The notes: a model not told the origin generated them from the sequence alone. 64,000 nucleotides of DNA from Baylisascaris procyonis (GCA_037389465.1 JAZARR010000074.1:5828001-5892000); one strand, 5' to 3'; positions 23,816-36,590 are shown, numbered from the stretch's first letter. Numbers and translations are program-made.

Positions 23816-25780
23816 CTGCAAATGAGTTACTTGTTAAAAATTTTGTAAACAGCAATAAACATTTTTTCACTTATCACCTTTCTTGAACATTGTTGTTGCC
23901 GGAGGTTTCTTCGTAATATTACTTACGCCATTACTCTACTGAATTACCATTCCTTTTTTTCTCAAGTAGGCAATCAAATCCAGCCTCCATCATCATCACT
24001 GATCAGAAAGTCATTCGATTCTAAGTAGAAAACACTTGAGAGATGTTTCATATTAGCCCAAAAGACTCGATTTCGAGAAATCGATTCATTCAACACATCA
24101 ATATCTGCTCTTAGAAAATTAAATGAACATGGGGAATACCCCTTATTTCTCGTCCCAATCATCAACTAGAATAGACTTTCTAAATTTGTGTTGCACAAGG
24201 AACTTTATGTCGAGGAAGAGTGGAAAAGAAGTTCTTAGTTCTAGCTGCGTTAGTCATTTTAAATCATACGCTCGGATCCTTGATTACTAGTTCGGCTATG
24301 TCCAGTAGCTGAGCCACATTCCGCTGCCTTGTCCTTCGCTCCTCTAAATCAAGTTTCTTCTCTGAGTACCGAGCGCAGAGAAACGAAACAACGCGCAACC
24401 GAATTGAATTGTGAGGCTAGTTTTAGGCTTCACTGCTTTTACATTCGCCTAATGAAGAATAGGTCCTACCTTCTGAAACCAAGCTCTCCGAGGATGTATG
24501 GTCGTTTCTTTTCTCAGACCAAACCGTTTTTCGTTTCTTGTCCGTCTCCTCCTCTTTCCAGTGTTCTAATGATCAAATAACAAAGAATAGGTCTGCAGGA
24601 CTTCCGGGCTAGCATCCAACTAAGTAAGTGTCGCAAGGTCTTCAGAAAGAAGAAGACCAACACGTCACCAAACTTTCCCAGCGGTATTCAAGAACACGAG
24701 AGAAGGTGGAAGACCTAGATTTCACCCATAGAGAAAATGGAACTTTCTTGGGAGTCTGTAAGCACAAATAATCAATGTTTTCAAAACATCCTTCATCTTT
24801 CCCCTCCTCCTAGGAAAGTGTCAGCCCAAATTGTGGCCTCAAAACCACTAACAAGCATACATTCAAGGACAGCGAACGAGGGAGCACTGGAAATATAAAG
24901 GAGTCCGCACTGCAACCGAATTTAAGCGCATACGCCATCCGCTACGATGCATTCATTGTTTTCACCCTCCTCTTCCTCTTTTTTACCGTCATCCACCTTG
25001 CAGCCTCTCTGAGCATCGAAACCGAAGCATCTCCAATATGCACCTAGTACGACAGTCGCGCATGGATTCATGAGCATGGAAGAGGCTAATAGAGTGAGCG
25101 CACGCATTCCGTTATTCCCATAGCAGTTTCACATCCACATCGAAGATCTAAGGCCCAGAAATGAATGAACCGCAAATTGCTTTATTAAACTTAACTACGC
25201 TTTATTGATACACAATTTCCTTGAAAGCATATTATGCTAGGAACGAAATGAAAGTATAATATGAAAGGGAAAAGCGAAAGCGAATCGCTCGCTAGGACAA
25301 GTTGACGGAAACAATCAACCAATAGCATTTTCTTATTACCGAACTTATATGATTATGCGGAAGTGGAGTATCATATATTAGACAGAGCCAACTTTAATCG
25401 CTATCTATGTGACGCAAAATTACGCTTGCTTCCTGACTATCAAATCGTAGCTCAGCCCGTACGACCGCCATATATGCCTTCAATGTGCACCTTCCAATTG
25501 TCACTGCTGAATTGTCCTCTACTTTACAACCAACGACCATCAACTTTTATGAAGACAGGTAAACGAAAAGTGCCAAAATCAGCAGCTATATGGATGAGCG
25601 TTAAGTGCACCCAATCTTACAAACTCAAGAATTGAAGTGCCGAATGATGCAACAATATGAAAAGCACTCGCGAAGAAATGTTATGTTCATTTGAATCAAA
25701 GAATCAAACTGGCTCAAAGCCATTCTGTAACCGTTCTTCTACTAAAAAACGACAATGATATTTCGTAAGGAGCTACTTAC

Positions 25781-28602
25781 AAAGGCTGTGTTTTCGCCGC
25801 TGTACCGATGAGATCGGGCAGCGCCTCGTTCTCAGCTCTTTCATCGGATGAAAATGCACGCGCGTTTATTAACTCTTGACTGCCCTTTCGAGTTGGTCGG
25901 TATACCTGCAAAAAAAAAAATTCCTTGAGACGTATCTCAGCAAACACTGCATTAGAAGTATCCTTAAACAAGGATCACTTAAGATCCCAATAGCATTTTC
26001 CCAAATTTAGTTTAAACTCCAAGGCAGTTACAAATTGAAATGTACGAAAATGAGTGCCCATACTGCATACTGTGGGCTAGTCTCTCACATAATATTTCAC
26101 ATAGATTCATTAGTTTTGAAAGAAGTTCTAGACTTCCGAAGATCGAAGAGAAATTTGCGCACTTCAAACCGATCAGATCTTCGAACTGGAATTTTCTTTG
26201 TGTGCAAGTGACCGAATAAGTCAAAACATGTGAAAGTATCATTTTTGCATATCTACTATCGTTGGACTAGGTAAATGGAACAAGCGAAACGCAGAAACAC
26301 ATATGACGTCATCCCTTTTGACATGTTTTTTCATTTGTTAGCATTTGAAATAGAGTAATTTACTCAATGTAATACATGGAGTCATAAAACAATCTATATA
26401 ACTAGTATACCAACAAGAAAAACAGTGGAAAAGATTTTTATAATCGGTCTTTTGATTACGCAAAGTTGGAAAATGTAATTCGTTAGCAGTATAATGGCAG
26501 CGAGAACGAACGTTTTCTTGTGGAAGACCCCATTGCCCTTGTTGACGTTGCTGTGGTGCCACTTCCTAAAATTAAATAAGTACCACATCATTACTGTAAT
26601 TCCACCACTGTGTCACAAAATTTCACATTTAATCGTTAGCACTCTAAATTTATGCGCTAGGAGGATTTACTTAAGCATGGAATACCTACAACAGCTAAGA
26701 TGCTTCTACACTACCAGTCCAAAGCGTTGTAGAACTCCCAGGACGTCAGCGGTGAAAATTTTCGCCGATTCTTAGCACAAGAGAGTCAAGAACTTAGATT
26801 CGTTGTGTTTCTGAAACCAAGGGTCAACAGAACGAAGAAACAGAGCACTGTAAGTTTATAACGATAGAACATGTTTCAGATGAGATCAAACAACTGATCG
26901 TTTCGCGTTGCACGATGGAAAGGAGAGATGAAGTGCGATCATAAAGTTTTTTGGAAGTGAGATACATTCTCAGTCCATATTGTTCTCCGCTTCCTTCCCA
27001 TTCCCCTTTCTCCTTCAAAAAAAAAAAGGAAATAAACAATTTTATCGGAACTTTGCGATAATAAATGGGAATAATAAAGTTGCCACTTCACAATCGAAAA
27101 GGTCGATCGAAACGATTAAATAAATTCATACCTTCATTGGCGAAAGCTCGAATCGACTTGGCTGTTGCGGTGTTGGTTTCTTTACCTTCTGCAAGTAGAA
27201 GTGAACAATTAAATTATAACAACTAGTGAATCAAATATAAAAGTTTGTAGCCATTGACGTTGCAAATCGCAAGGAATGTACAAATTTAGATATTTCCACC
27301 AACATCGATATGCGATCAATTCGGTTTCTTTCTATACTTTCAGAATACATTCGAAAAGATGACGAATAGCACAGAGATTAGTTGCGAATGTGAAAACATC
27401 AACCGATTAAAAATGTGCTAAGGTAAGAATATGCACATATGAATCACTTAGGTAAAAGCAGTCAGCAGTGCCATGTGGCAGGTATGAAAACGACTGAAAC
27501 CCGCCGAGAAAATATGACAACAGAACGTCAAGGATATTTCTTATCAATAAAAAAATATTTCTGATGAACACATAATGCATCACGGTTCGTATAGCATGGA
27601 TTATGGGGCCTAGTGAAAGCTCAATAAAAATTAGATACCGAACTAAATTTTATAGACGAAGCTGGTCTCCGACCACACAATCAGCACAGAAAAAATTCAT
27701 GTAATAACGATTTCGATTTGTGTGTACAAATCAGTGGACACGATAGATGATTGTGGGACATGGTGGACATATGAACATAGAAACATTTATGCCGAATCCA
27801 TTAAGAATACGGTCAGCAAATGAATCCCAAGAAATCATCGTTTAAAAAGAGCTACAATTCGAAGTAAGAACAATCTTCTGTATGTATGCTCTCTATTAAA
27901 AGCCTTTGCATCTTTTGGATGTATGCAATAAGCTAAAAGAGTGCTTGACACGACGCCGTTAAAGAGCGAGAAGGAAAGGCCTCTAAACGATCATATCAAT
28001 AACTTTTAAAACTTCCGAATTAATGAGTGATGTAAGGAGATATATGTAAAGAGATACTGTAGCTTGAAGATATAATCGTCCGAAACGTGTATATAGCTAT
28101 TCAAAATGTTAATTCCACTTTTTCAATGAAGCTTTCCTGATATTGACACTTTCGCTGAAGCTGTATGTTGTAACGTACACAAATGTGGACATAGCGCTCT
28201 CGGTTTACGGTTGATCAAATATCTTTGACAAACAAATGGTTGGATGAGAGACAAATCGTTTCAGTATTTCATTTCGCTGAAATATTTCTAACTGAAAGCG
28301 AGATAACTGGTTCCTGTACGCGCTTTTTAATATTGCCTTATTCAAGTGAAGTGCTGCAAACAACTCGCAAAAATTGCCAAAGAAACAAGTGAAACTTTGA
28401 CATAAATCTAGTCATAAATAAATAAATGAACAAAATTTACTATAGAATAAAGATCTAGAAAGAAAGCACCTTGTGATGCTTGGAGGTTTGCTTCAATTCG
28501 GTGGTAGTGCAGGTTTGTTGCTTTGCTGTCATTTCCTCAATTGTCTCCGCCGAAGCGCCCTCATTTCTGGAAGTAACCAGAGGTTGAGCAATTGTAGGGC
28601 CA
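25781..28602 (-). CDS. upstream exons probably belonging to the modular gene
   Basis: Four candidate exons lie on the same strand: 28602-28470 (NEGASAETIEEMTAKQQ..., donor GTGCTT), 27188-27132 (KVKKPTPQQPSRFELSPMK), 26565-26512 (EVAPQQRQQGQWGLPQEN, weak GTTCGT donor) and 25905-25781 (QELINARAFSSDE..ALPDL). The first three join in phase 0. The last carries the INxRAF...LPD module of the main chain, which is the main reason to link them. It ends in phase 2, whereas the next recognised exon (23815) needs phase 1. At least one exon of length 3n+2 between 23.8 and 25.8 kb is therefore missing, or these belong to a neighbouring paralog. No start codon or signal peptide was found. Confidence 0.5.
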
Positions 28603-29650
28603 CTGTGGTGATAACCACACCAATTCAGAACTAGTCTAGTGATATTTATTGTGTATGTGAGTTGTGGCCTACACTACAGCAATGGCTCATCTTCCGCTAC
28701 ATAAAAATCCTATCTCGATGCACTGTCCTGCGCGGACTGACTATGCAGCGTGCTCATCATTCGTCGAAGATGTTATCCTTGGTAAATACGAATAAAAGTG
28801 CTTTCGATGAAACCGTTTGAACTAGCTGAAATCGAGAGAATGAGGTAAAGCCTCAGTTCCCCTCGGACAACAAGTGGATATAAAGGCAACGGCGAATTGG
28901 GAATAAAATTATATAAAGAAGAAACTGAGACGGCAGAAAGCCGAACTCCCTTGTGGGTCATTTCAATCGAACGCCAGCAAAGAAAGCTTATGAAATGAAT
29001 AAATTTCAGTCCAGCAATTATATCTGCAAGAAATCTATGGAGCTCCGTAGAGATGCATCGGGAGCGCTTATCTCATAAATCAACTAATAAAATCGCCACA
29101 GAGCTATATCACAGAACCAACCGCACAGTGACAGCAAAAGTAAACGAGAATGACACGTATGTTGTAGAGAAGCGTGTCGGGTGATGGGTAGATGAGGTGA
29201 TAAGAGGCGTTAACATGATCTATCGAGACGAGTTGACATTTGGATCGGTGAACGTGGTCAACGAATCTATCGCTATTTACATTTCAATATATAGCAAAGT
29301 TATTATCCTTCTGATCGTCTGCGTCATCGAAAGTGAAACTCGAATTCATTAGCGTTTGCTTTGATCTGAACTGCTGTTGCCGCTGTATCGCGCATGATGA
29401 TCTCACAGAATCCATTTGCGTTCGCTTTTCGATTTTTGATTAGCCAGCATATGTGATCGCCTTCGTTGCTTGTTTTTTCTTTCATTCGAGTTGCAAATGC
29501 ACTCGTTCACCGAGTGCAACATATGTAGGGATGATCAAAAATAGATGGAACGTACCAAATCAGTGATGAATTGAAAATGCGAGAGTGCAAGTGGCTATCA
29601 TTTGCAAAGCCGCTCATGTGCAATGATGTTCTGACTATTGTTAGATCTAT

Positions 29651-29815
29651 ATGATTAGTAACAAATATTTGTAATACGCATCAATAGGGAATAGCATCAA
29701 TCAATGTTATTACTCATAAAATAATTCGTAATGACTATGAATTATTTTATGAGCAATAACATTGATTGATGTTATTCCCTATTGATGCGTATTACAAATA
29801 TTTGTTACTAATCAT
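29651..29815. repeat. 165-bp fold-back (80-bp arms, 5-nt loop)
   Basis: The left arm at 29651-29730 and right arm at 29736-29815 are reverse complements at 77 of 80 positions, with no gaps and a 5-nt loop (ATGAC). Of the three mismatches, two would be G-U pairs in plus-strand RNA. No transposase or clear target-site duplication was seen. It may be a miniature fold-back element or a long-hairpin RNA locus. Confidence 0.92.
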
Positions 29816-29967
29816 CTGCATCGATTATAGATATCGTATTTCCTCTCTCTCTATGAGATTTTACTGTTTGTTTAGCTCATTTTTCACCGATATTATATAT
29901 ACTATTTATTTTGCCACCAACAAACAGCAGCTTCTCAACTTCGCGAACCCTTTATTCTTATACTGTT

Positions 29968-30001
29968 CCAGATTTATCAACGTTTCCATTGATAAATCTG
30001 G
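29968..30001. repeat. 12-bp stem hairpin
   Basis: CCAGATTTATCA at 29968-29979 pairs exactly with TGATAAATCTGG at 29990-30001 across a 10-nt loop. Confidence 0.85.
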
Positions 30002-30361
30002 AAGTAGAAATCGAAAGCGACGGCGCAAAGAATGGTGCGAGACCTTCAAAACCTTTAGCACTGCTGCAAAAGTATGAGGCCTATGGAATTTTATAGGCCT
30101 GTGATTGTCTATGTACAAAACTATTTGAGCTCGAAAAAGCTTAGAATGTGTCCGAAAGGGTGCTCCGAGTTAAAGTTACTTGATTCAACAGTGTTTTCTT
30201 TTTCTTTCCGCTGTTTATTGGGGGGACATAGGGGTGCTTGGGGGAAGAGGGAGGCAGACTTTAAAGTCGGCTATCACTTCCATATTACCCAGGTCATAGC
30301 TCTGCGATTGATCAATGCATTTGATAATACCGCCGATTTTAATTGTACTGACCAACGACAC

Positions 30362-32679
30362 TTACGTCGCGGAGGGTGTCTCTTGAAATAGGACGCCTGC
30401 ACTCTGACCGTATTTCTCTGGGTTACTGCAAACGATGATACGCTTTCCATCATCGGTATACACGTAGAGTGACTCGCGATAACGCGGATCTGGATGCATG
30501 AAGCGCTTTACGATTTCAGCGATAACGCAATTCAGTTCCGTTGTGTTCAGGTTTGGTACACGAACTGAGCTCAAAACGTTGTCCATGAATTGAGCGTGGG
30601 GTGACAATTTCAACCTGAATTTTTTTTTTGTCATTCAATGAAATAGCGATTTTTCACTGTCACTAGCCTGCTGCAGTCAAATATGCAGTGCGGAATAGGG
30701 CTACTGCAAGCGGTTATTCTAGAATACTTACTCTTGTATCTTTCCACAGTATATAACGAGAGGGAGGGGAGGAATATATAACATACTGCATCTGCTACAG
30801 CTCCACATTAACTTTGCATGAGTGACTGTAATTAATCAAATAAAGGACCGTTCTTACATTACATAAAGTATAAAAGGTGGTAATACACCACCAAACAGAG
30901 CACTTCACAAATCACATGAAGGTGCCACTGCGTTAAATCTAAAAGTTAAGCTAAAAACGAACCATTGCACAGCGGTGTTTAGAAGATTGACTTTCTGCAC
31001 AAATGGCACATCGGCGTCTGTGACAAGCGCAACGATCGCTTTCGGTGTTAGCTGCTTGAGTTCCATTGATGTGAGCGCATCGTTCTGACTAGCCATCAAC
31101 GACACCAAGCGGCTGAGCGTGATCTCAGATACCTGCGGAAACAAGCAAATTTCAAGAAGTATATGTTCATGGTAACGCACAAAATTACAACTCACAATCA
31201 CACCACAATAATAATACCAATCTGAACAAACCCTAAAGCGTGGTTCGGCTGCGATATTGATACAAGGTACACGCAGATCGGCACGGATGGCACATTGCTG
31301 CAGTCGCACTTCAAGTTGTTCATGCAACTTGTCGATGCCTAGCGCTCCTGTTACTGCTAAGTATTCACCAATTTCACGCACAACAACGTCGATCTGAAAG
31401 GTATTAGGTTAGAAACTGCAGTCAAATATCATCTCCAATGCATCGTTTCGACTAACTTTGATTTACTGAGGTCGATTCCAACGGCTATCATAATATAAAG
31501 CTTCCCTTATACGAATTACTGACTATTTTATAAAAATATGGCATAAGCGGACGCTTCGTTGCAAATGTTCAGCTACAAAGCAACTGAAAGTGGACTTAAT
31601 GCTTCCATTCAGCAGTATAAACCAGTCAGCTGTCCATGCAAAGTTGAACCGTTACTACTTTGTACAAAAAAAGCATGTTAGTTCAAAATAATTCAGAAAC
31701 TACAACAGATACACGAACAGTTACAAATTGAAACATCGAAGCAAGGTGGAAGGTACTCTTTAATATGTGAACAGCACTGCAATGTATAACACTGCATGAC
31801 TTATTCAGTGTTTAGATTCATTGCGCCAAAGAAGCTCAAGATTCTACAATCTGTTCCTATAAAACTCGGGAAATACGTCAAAGAATGCTATATATCGGAA
31901 AGACGCCAATATGAACTCGGTTACTATTATTGAAAATGCTAACCTCTCCATAATACATCCAGTCGATCACGTTAACAACCACTTGTGGCGGAAAACCAGT
32001 CATATCGAAGTCGTATGGAGGATTTTGTGAATCAATTACCTTCAAATCAGAAAATATTCGAGTAGAAGCGTCCGTTGACATATCAGATGGAACCAATCTC
32101 TTCTCGACTGACCAAGCAATATAGCAGAACGATAGAAAAATTTGGCTACTTCGTTAAAAATGGAGATCTGCGAACCTTTAGAAGGATCTGCCAGACTATA
32201 CTAAGCCAGGAAGCAGGCCGAAGGGAGAAAAGGGGACGAATGGCCAGCTGTGATTCTAGTCAATGCTAGGCTGCTACGCTATGAAGAATAATTGTAACCC
32301 TTAGCCACTAAACTCTAGCATCGGTGCATTGAAGACCAAGCAAAAAGAAGAGCGTCCCAAAGGCGCTTCACTTTCGCCAGTTTCATTGCATATTTCTATG
32401 CTGAGGAGTTGCTCGGCGACGTGCTATTGCGAATGTCTTGCATATTGCACTATTTCTTATCCAGTATTGCGTGGGACAAAAATTTCTCTGAATCGATGCT
32501 ACCTTGCGTATGACTTGGGAGTGAGCTGCACCGACAGGCGAATGCATGAAGTCGTTGTAGTTTTGGCAACGAACACGTATGTCCACAAGGCGTTGGTCTC
32601 GACGTACGCGACACTCACGCAAATATTCGCCCACTTTCGCGAAGTGAGCGCGAACATCGGCTTCGAAACATCGAATCAT
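30362..32679 (-). CDS. BTB-BACK domain protein
   Basis: Five exons give a complete 305-aa protein: 32679-32503, 32099-31944, 31393-31232, 31132-30963 and 30614-30362. Phases are 0, 0, 0 and 2, with TAA at 30364-30362. The ATG sits 2 nt after TTTGCAG, so the mRNA is probably trans-spliced. The first two exons form a BTB/POZ fold: residues 28-44 (R-D-Q-R-L-V-D-I-R-V start), AAHSQVIRK at 51-59 where BTB proteins have their H-R-x-V-L helix, and VVVNVIDWMYYGE at 99-111 for the family F-x-x-L-L-x-Y-x-Y-T-G-E. Residues 112-165 (EIGEYLAVTGALGIDKL) resemble the post-BTB helices, and 166-222 ending in NLLNTAVQW match the BACK pattern. The last 83 residues show no Kelch repeats. BTB-BACK proteins commonly act as cullin-3 substrate adaptors or oligomerising scaffolds. 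The specific role is unknown. The exon 4 donor (GTTCGT) is unusual. Confidence 0.8.
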
Positions 32680-33686
32680 TCCTGCAAAGGAAATGCTTGA
32701 ATAAAGATACACCGCGTGATAGATTAATCGATTCAACACTCTCACAGGAATTCGAATACAAACTTGATTCACTAATGACAATGTCTGGGCGATGAGACTT
32801 CGATCGTCAAAGCTTCGATCATCGTTTTGATGACTTCGATCATCAAAATATTAGGCGTGGAAAGAATTAAGCTCTGTTTTGAATAATGAAGCATTAGTAG
32901 CGCGCGCTGCATTACTAACAATCACTTTAAGGATTCCTCGACGGCTTCTAGGCTCATGCCAAAGGCCAGCTTACATCAACCGAAGAAAACGAAACGCAGG
33001 AACCACCTGTAGTCGATTGCCGTTCGTAAACACTGTTCGCAACCGGAAAGTCAAACGTCGATGCAAGCACTCGCTGACAAGAAAATGTCAACACTGAACT
33101 GATCATACATGATACATAAAACGTCAACGTAAGATATTCAAAGTTTTAGTGAGAACGATATTCAAGTTATGCAAATATCCGCTATTGAACTCGAGTGATT
33201 CATGTGAAAGCATTACGCTACATTACGCCTGGATCACTCAGTTTCACTTCACTTAGATTGCAAATAGTGAATGAATCTGCAAATTTCACTATGTTTATCT
33301 CATTTTTGAGCTTTTTTTGCACGATAACAATTTGTGACTCTGCTGAATTTCGCACCTATATGTTCTAAAGTTTACTGCTTCTAAAAGGCCTATCATTTTT
33401 GATTTCGATATTGTCAACTTCTGCGTTAGTCATCTCTGCAACAGACTCTTTTCATTCATAGTGTTAAAAAGTTTCTAATAGGGTTTCTCCAGAAAACAGT
33501 TGAGCTAACAACCTGCAAACGGCACGCGCATCACACTATGATGCCATTCGTTCAGGTCACACATGCTTCAAACATCTTAAACTCTCTCAAAGTTAGTTCT
33601 TCATGTGGCGTCGAAAAGTCAGACCGCAAAGCGTCAGACAGCAGAGTGATTCATGGACATTACAAAACAGTACGTCTATAAAAGGC
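32680..33686. other. intergenic; upstream of the BTB gene and of cecropin B
   Basis: No gene is seen. A short cluster of CTTCGATC(A/G)TC repeats lies at about 32798-32847, about 120 bp upstream of the BTB gene start. The far end carries the cecropin B promoter. Confidence 0.4.
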
Positions 33687-33694
33687 TATAAATA
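33646..33694 (+). promoter_or_regulatory. cecropin B core promoter
   Basis: TATAAATA at 33687-33694 begins 82 nt before the ATG. About 20 bp upstream is the conserved element (TGATTCATGGACATTACAAA at 33647-33666), in the opposite sense to the minus-strand copies, as expected. A second TATAAAAG lies at 33677-33684. Confidence 0.7.
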
Positions 33695-33699
33695 GCCAG

Positions 33700-34395
33700 A
33701 ACCACTGAACGAGAGCATCATTGGTTGCGTTGCCCATTCACTTGTTAAGTCCTTGCGAACTACTCGTCATGTTTGCTACTCGCCGTGCTTTAGTATGTAT
33801 GCTCCTCATATATCTGTTGGCGCAAACCACAGAAAGCAGTTGGCTCAGCAAAACTTACGACAAGCTGGAGAACTCCGCAAAGAAACGCATCTCTGAAGGT
33901 AAAATCTCTCATTGAATGTTTCATTTAGACTAGCTCCACGGTATTCGTATTGTTTGTAGCGAATTCAGACGAGTGAATTCTACACTCTTCCGGTTCCAGA
34001 GCCCTACTTTGTTTTCTTTTTTTAATTCGCATATTCCAGTGAAATGCCTCTTATGCGGCGTACAGTTCAAGTTTATTTGAGGTATTGCTATCGCTATACA
34101 GGGCGGTCCGCGTCATCGTCGTTCAGTAGCACAGCAGGAGGATGCATCCATACACGCTGTGATGAACGAGCCTTCGCTACCCGATTCACTACAAGAACGA
34201 TTATAAACGTTCCTGACGAGAATATGTCCGTGAACGAACGTTACATTTGCAACGAGTTTAATGAATTTTGCCTAACGTCCCTTCATTTATTTTGTGTGCT
34301 TCCATACTCAAATGATGCCTTCATATTTGTGCAATCTCGTAAATGAACGGTGCACGTATTTGTATAAAGACGATTTTAATTTCATGTCCCGCAGA
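33700..34395 (+). repeat. left arm of a ~690-bp inverted duplication carrying cecropin B
   Basis: From just after the TATA box to about 190 bp past the stop codon this segment is the reverse complement of about 36590-35905. The intron (33899-34081) appears identical to that of copy C. Exon 2 and the 3' flank carry scattered differences. The spacer between the arms is about 1.5 kb. Confidence 0.85.
33769..34206 (+). CDS. cecropin-type antimicrobial peptide precursor (copy B)
   Basis: Exon 1 is 33769-33898 and exon 2 is 34082-34206 (TAA 34204-34206). The intron is phase 1 with a GTAAAA donor and TTTGAG acceptor. The precursor has 84 residues: signal 1-23 ending TTES, a mature-like segment beginning SWLSKTYDKLENS, the hinge Gly44, IAIAIQGGP, R-H-R-R at 54-57, and a 27-residue propeptide. 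Asp31 in the cationic helix, where A, D, E and F have Lys, lowers the charge. It is the only copy on the plus strand and has no companion gene upstream, consistent with its being an inverted duplicate of copy C. The TATA box lies at 33687-33694. Confidence 0.95.
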
Positions 34396-36085
34396 CGATG
34401 ACGATTAACACAGAACAAAATAAAAAAGAAAAAGACAATTACCACAGAACAGAGAGTGGACAGTTAGACTGGTAAAAAACGAGCTTACAGTGATCCGTTT
34501 TACAAGTCACAGGTATTCACGTTTCAGTCCAAAGTTGATCGGTATAGCGAAGCTTGGAATGAAAACGAAAGCTTTATGCAAAAAAAAAAAAAAAAATCTT
34601 CAACACAAATGGCAGCATATGCGATATAGCCATTTGGTGGAAACATTCGCGCACAATTGAACATATATTATAGTGTAGTTGAGAGATGGTCAAAGCATGA
34701 TCACTGCTCAAATTTTTTCATCGACTTCTGCAACCCGTTCTTTCTATTCGCCTTTTAAGCTGCATACGCGCATATGTGAGATGATCGTATTAGATTAACT
34801 CGTAATTTGTAAGTCGCATTTATTACCGTTTTCAAATTCTTCCTTTTAGAGATGATCACTATTGACTGATCAGAGATAATCATTATTGACCGACCATTAT
34901 TGACCCTTCGCACTTTTCATCTGCTCATTACCAGTATCAGACCACAACAGTTAAGTCAGAAAAATATAGAAATTGCGCACGAGTCGTATATGCCTCCAAT
35001 TTTGACCCAATGTAGGAATCGATCAGAAAAGATGCCCATCGTAACCCTTTTACATCCCTCTCAATTTTCTTGCGACTGCTCAAAGGTGAAAGACGAAATG
35101 AAGTGGATGGTGAACGCGGCAGAAAAAAGGCTGTGAAATGAGTGCACTAGCGGTCCGCAGTGCCATCATTGATGTTTATCTGTCAAGTCACGAACGCGGG
35201 CGATGCTTTTAAAGCAGCACTTCTAGTTTAATGTTATTTTGAGTTGTTTCGTATGCCTTCAAACCCATATAGAGCGATTGACATTTCCACGCTTCGAACT
35301 CCAACCCCTGAGGATAGGTATTTCTTTGTGCAATATAATCCGCGATATCAGCACCAACGATTACTGAAAGCACTACGTGCATGCGTGTTTCGTGTTGTAG
35401 GCGAAATTCCTCTGTTCCACTTCGTACATAATTTCCCCATTGCCCTTCTTTATGCCACATCTCCATAGCACAATTTTGGTGCAAGCGAAATTTCGTGAAC
35501 CCTTCTCTTCACTGTTGTTATCAATCTGAGAATATTTTTAGCCGTTTGTAGCTTGTGTTTAGGCAATTTTCAGTAGGCGCGACGTGGATGTCCGGAAATC
35601 CGACCCTGATGACTGGTAATTCTTTCTTCGACATGTTGCGAAGTCAGTTTTGAAATAAATTGTCTAAATTGCTATGAGTTTTTCGATTCATGCATAATTT
35701 CCTCATTATCCTCTTCTGTGCCATACTCACATAGCACGATCTTGTTACCAGCGGTCTTTATGAGCCCCATCCACACTTATTTTCAGTTGACAGCTTTGAT
35801 GCGATCCTTCGACGAATATATATTTCAACTCGGCATAGTCTCGTTAGCATATTAATATATTTGTCATGTCTCAAATCTCTTCAATGCATGTTGCTGTGTG
35901 CGGGGCATGAAATTAAAATCGTCTTTATACAAGTACGCTCACCGTTCATTTACGAGATTGCACAAGCGTGAAGGCATTATTTGAATATGGAGGCACACAA
36001 AATAAGTGAAGGGACGTTAGGCAAAATTCACCGGACTCGTTGCAAATGTAACGTTCGTTCACAGACATATTCTCGTCAGGAACGT
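34207..36085. other. non-coding spacer between cecropins B and C
   Basis: No gene is supported. The stretch contains the 3' flanks of both inverted copies and an older internal direct repeat: text around 35430-35485 (CATAATTTCCCCATTGCCC...) recurs in diverged form at about 35691-35755. An A16 run lies near 34580. Confidence 0.4.
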
Positions 36086-36590
36086 TTATAATTGTTCTCG
36101 TAGTGAATCGGGTGGCGGAAGCTCGTTCATCTCAGCATGTATGGACGCATCCTCCTGCTGTGCTACTGAACGACGATGACGCGGACCGCCCTGTATAGCG
36201 ATAGCAATACCTCAAATAAACTTGAACTGTACGCCGCATAAGAGGCATTTCACTGGAATATGCGAATTAAAAAAAGAAAACAAAGTAGGGCTCTGGAACC
36301 GGAAGAGTGTAGAATTCACTCGTCTGAATTCGCTACAAACAATACGAATACCGTGGAGCTAGTCTAAATGAAACATTCAATGAGAGATTTTACCTTCAGA
36401 GATGCGTTTCTTTGCGGAGTTCTCCAGCTTGTCGTAAGTTTTGCTGAGCCAACTGCTTTCTGTGGTTTGCGCCAACAGATATATGAGGAGCATACATACT
36501 AAAGCACGGCGAGTAGCAAACATGACGAGTAGTTCGCAAGGACTTAACAAGTGAATGGGCAACGCAACCAATGATGCTCTCGTTCGATGG
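35905..36590 (-). repeat. right arm of the inverted duplication carrying cecropin C
   Basis: Reverse complement of 33700-34395. Homology starts abruptly a few bases inside the TATA box and fades about 180 bp past the stop codon. Confidence 0.85.
36086..36523 (-). CDS. cecropin-type antimicrobial peptide precursor (copy C)
   Basis: Exon 1 is 36523-36394 and exon 2 is 36210-36086. Residues 1-57, including signal, both helices and R-H-R-R, are identical to copy B, and so is the intron. The propeptide differs at about eight positions (ending PPPDSLREQL versus LPDSLQERL). Its TATA box is altered to AATAAATA (36604-36597 on the minus strand), so expression may differ from copy B. It is divergent from the intact companion peptide gene, whose ATG is 481 bp away. 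Function as for copy A. Confidence 0.95.

Larger units (their letters stand above)
28603..30361. other. intergenic; contains two hairpins
   Basis: No gene is supported. A 44-codon minus-strand frame near 29423-29290 (QRQQQFRSKQTL...) resembles the Q-rich style of the modular gene, but no splice donor follows before its stop. A plus-strand frame ending near 30096 after a TGTTCCAG acceptor is also unconfirmed. Confidence 0.35.

Noticed and set aside
34044..34346. 100-codon plus-strand ORF over cecropin B exon 2
   Set aside because: Out-of-frame shadow of the true exon 34082-34206, which continues the signal and helix from exon 1.
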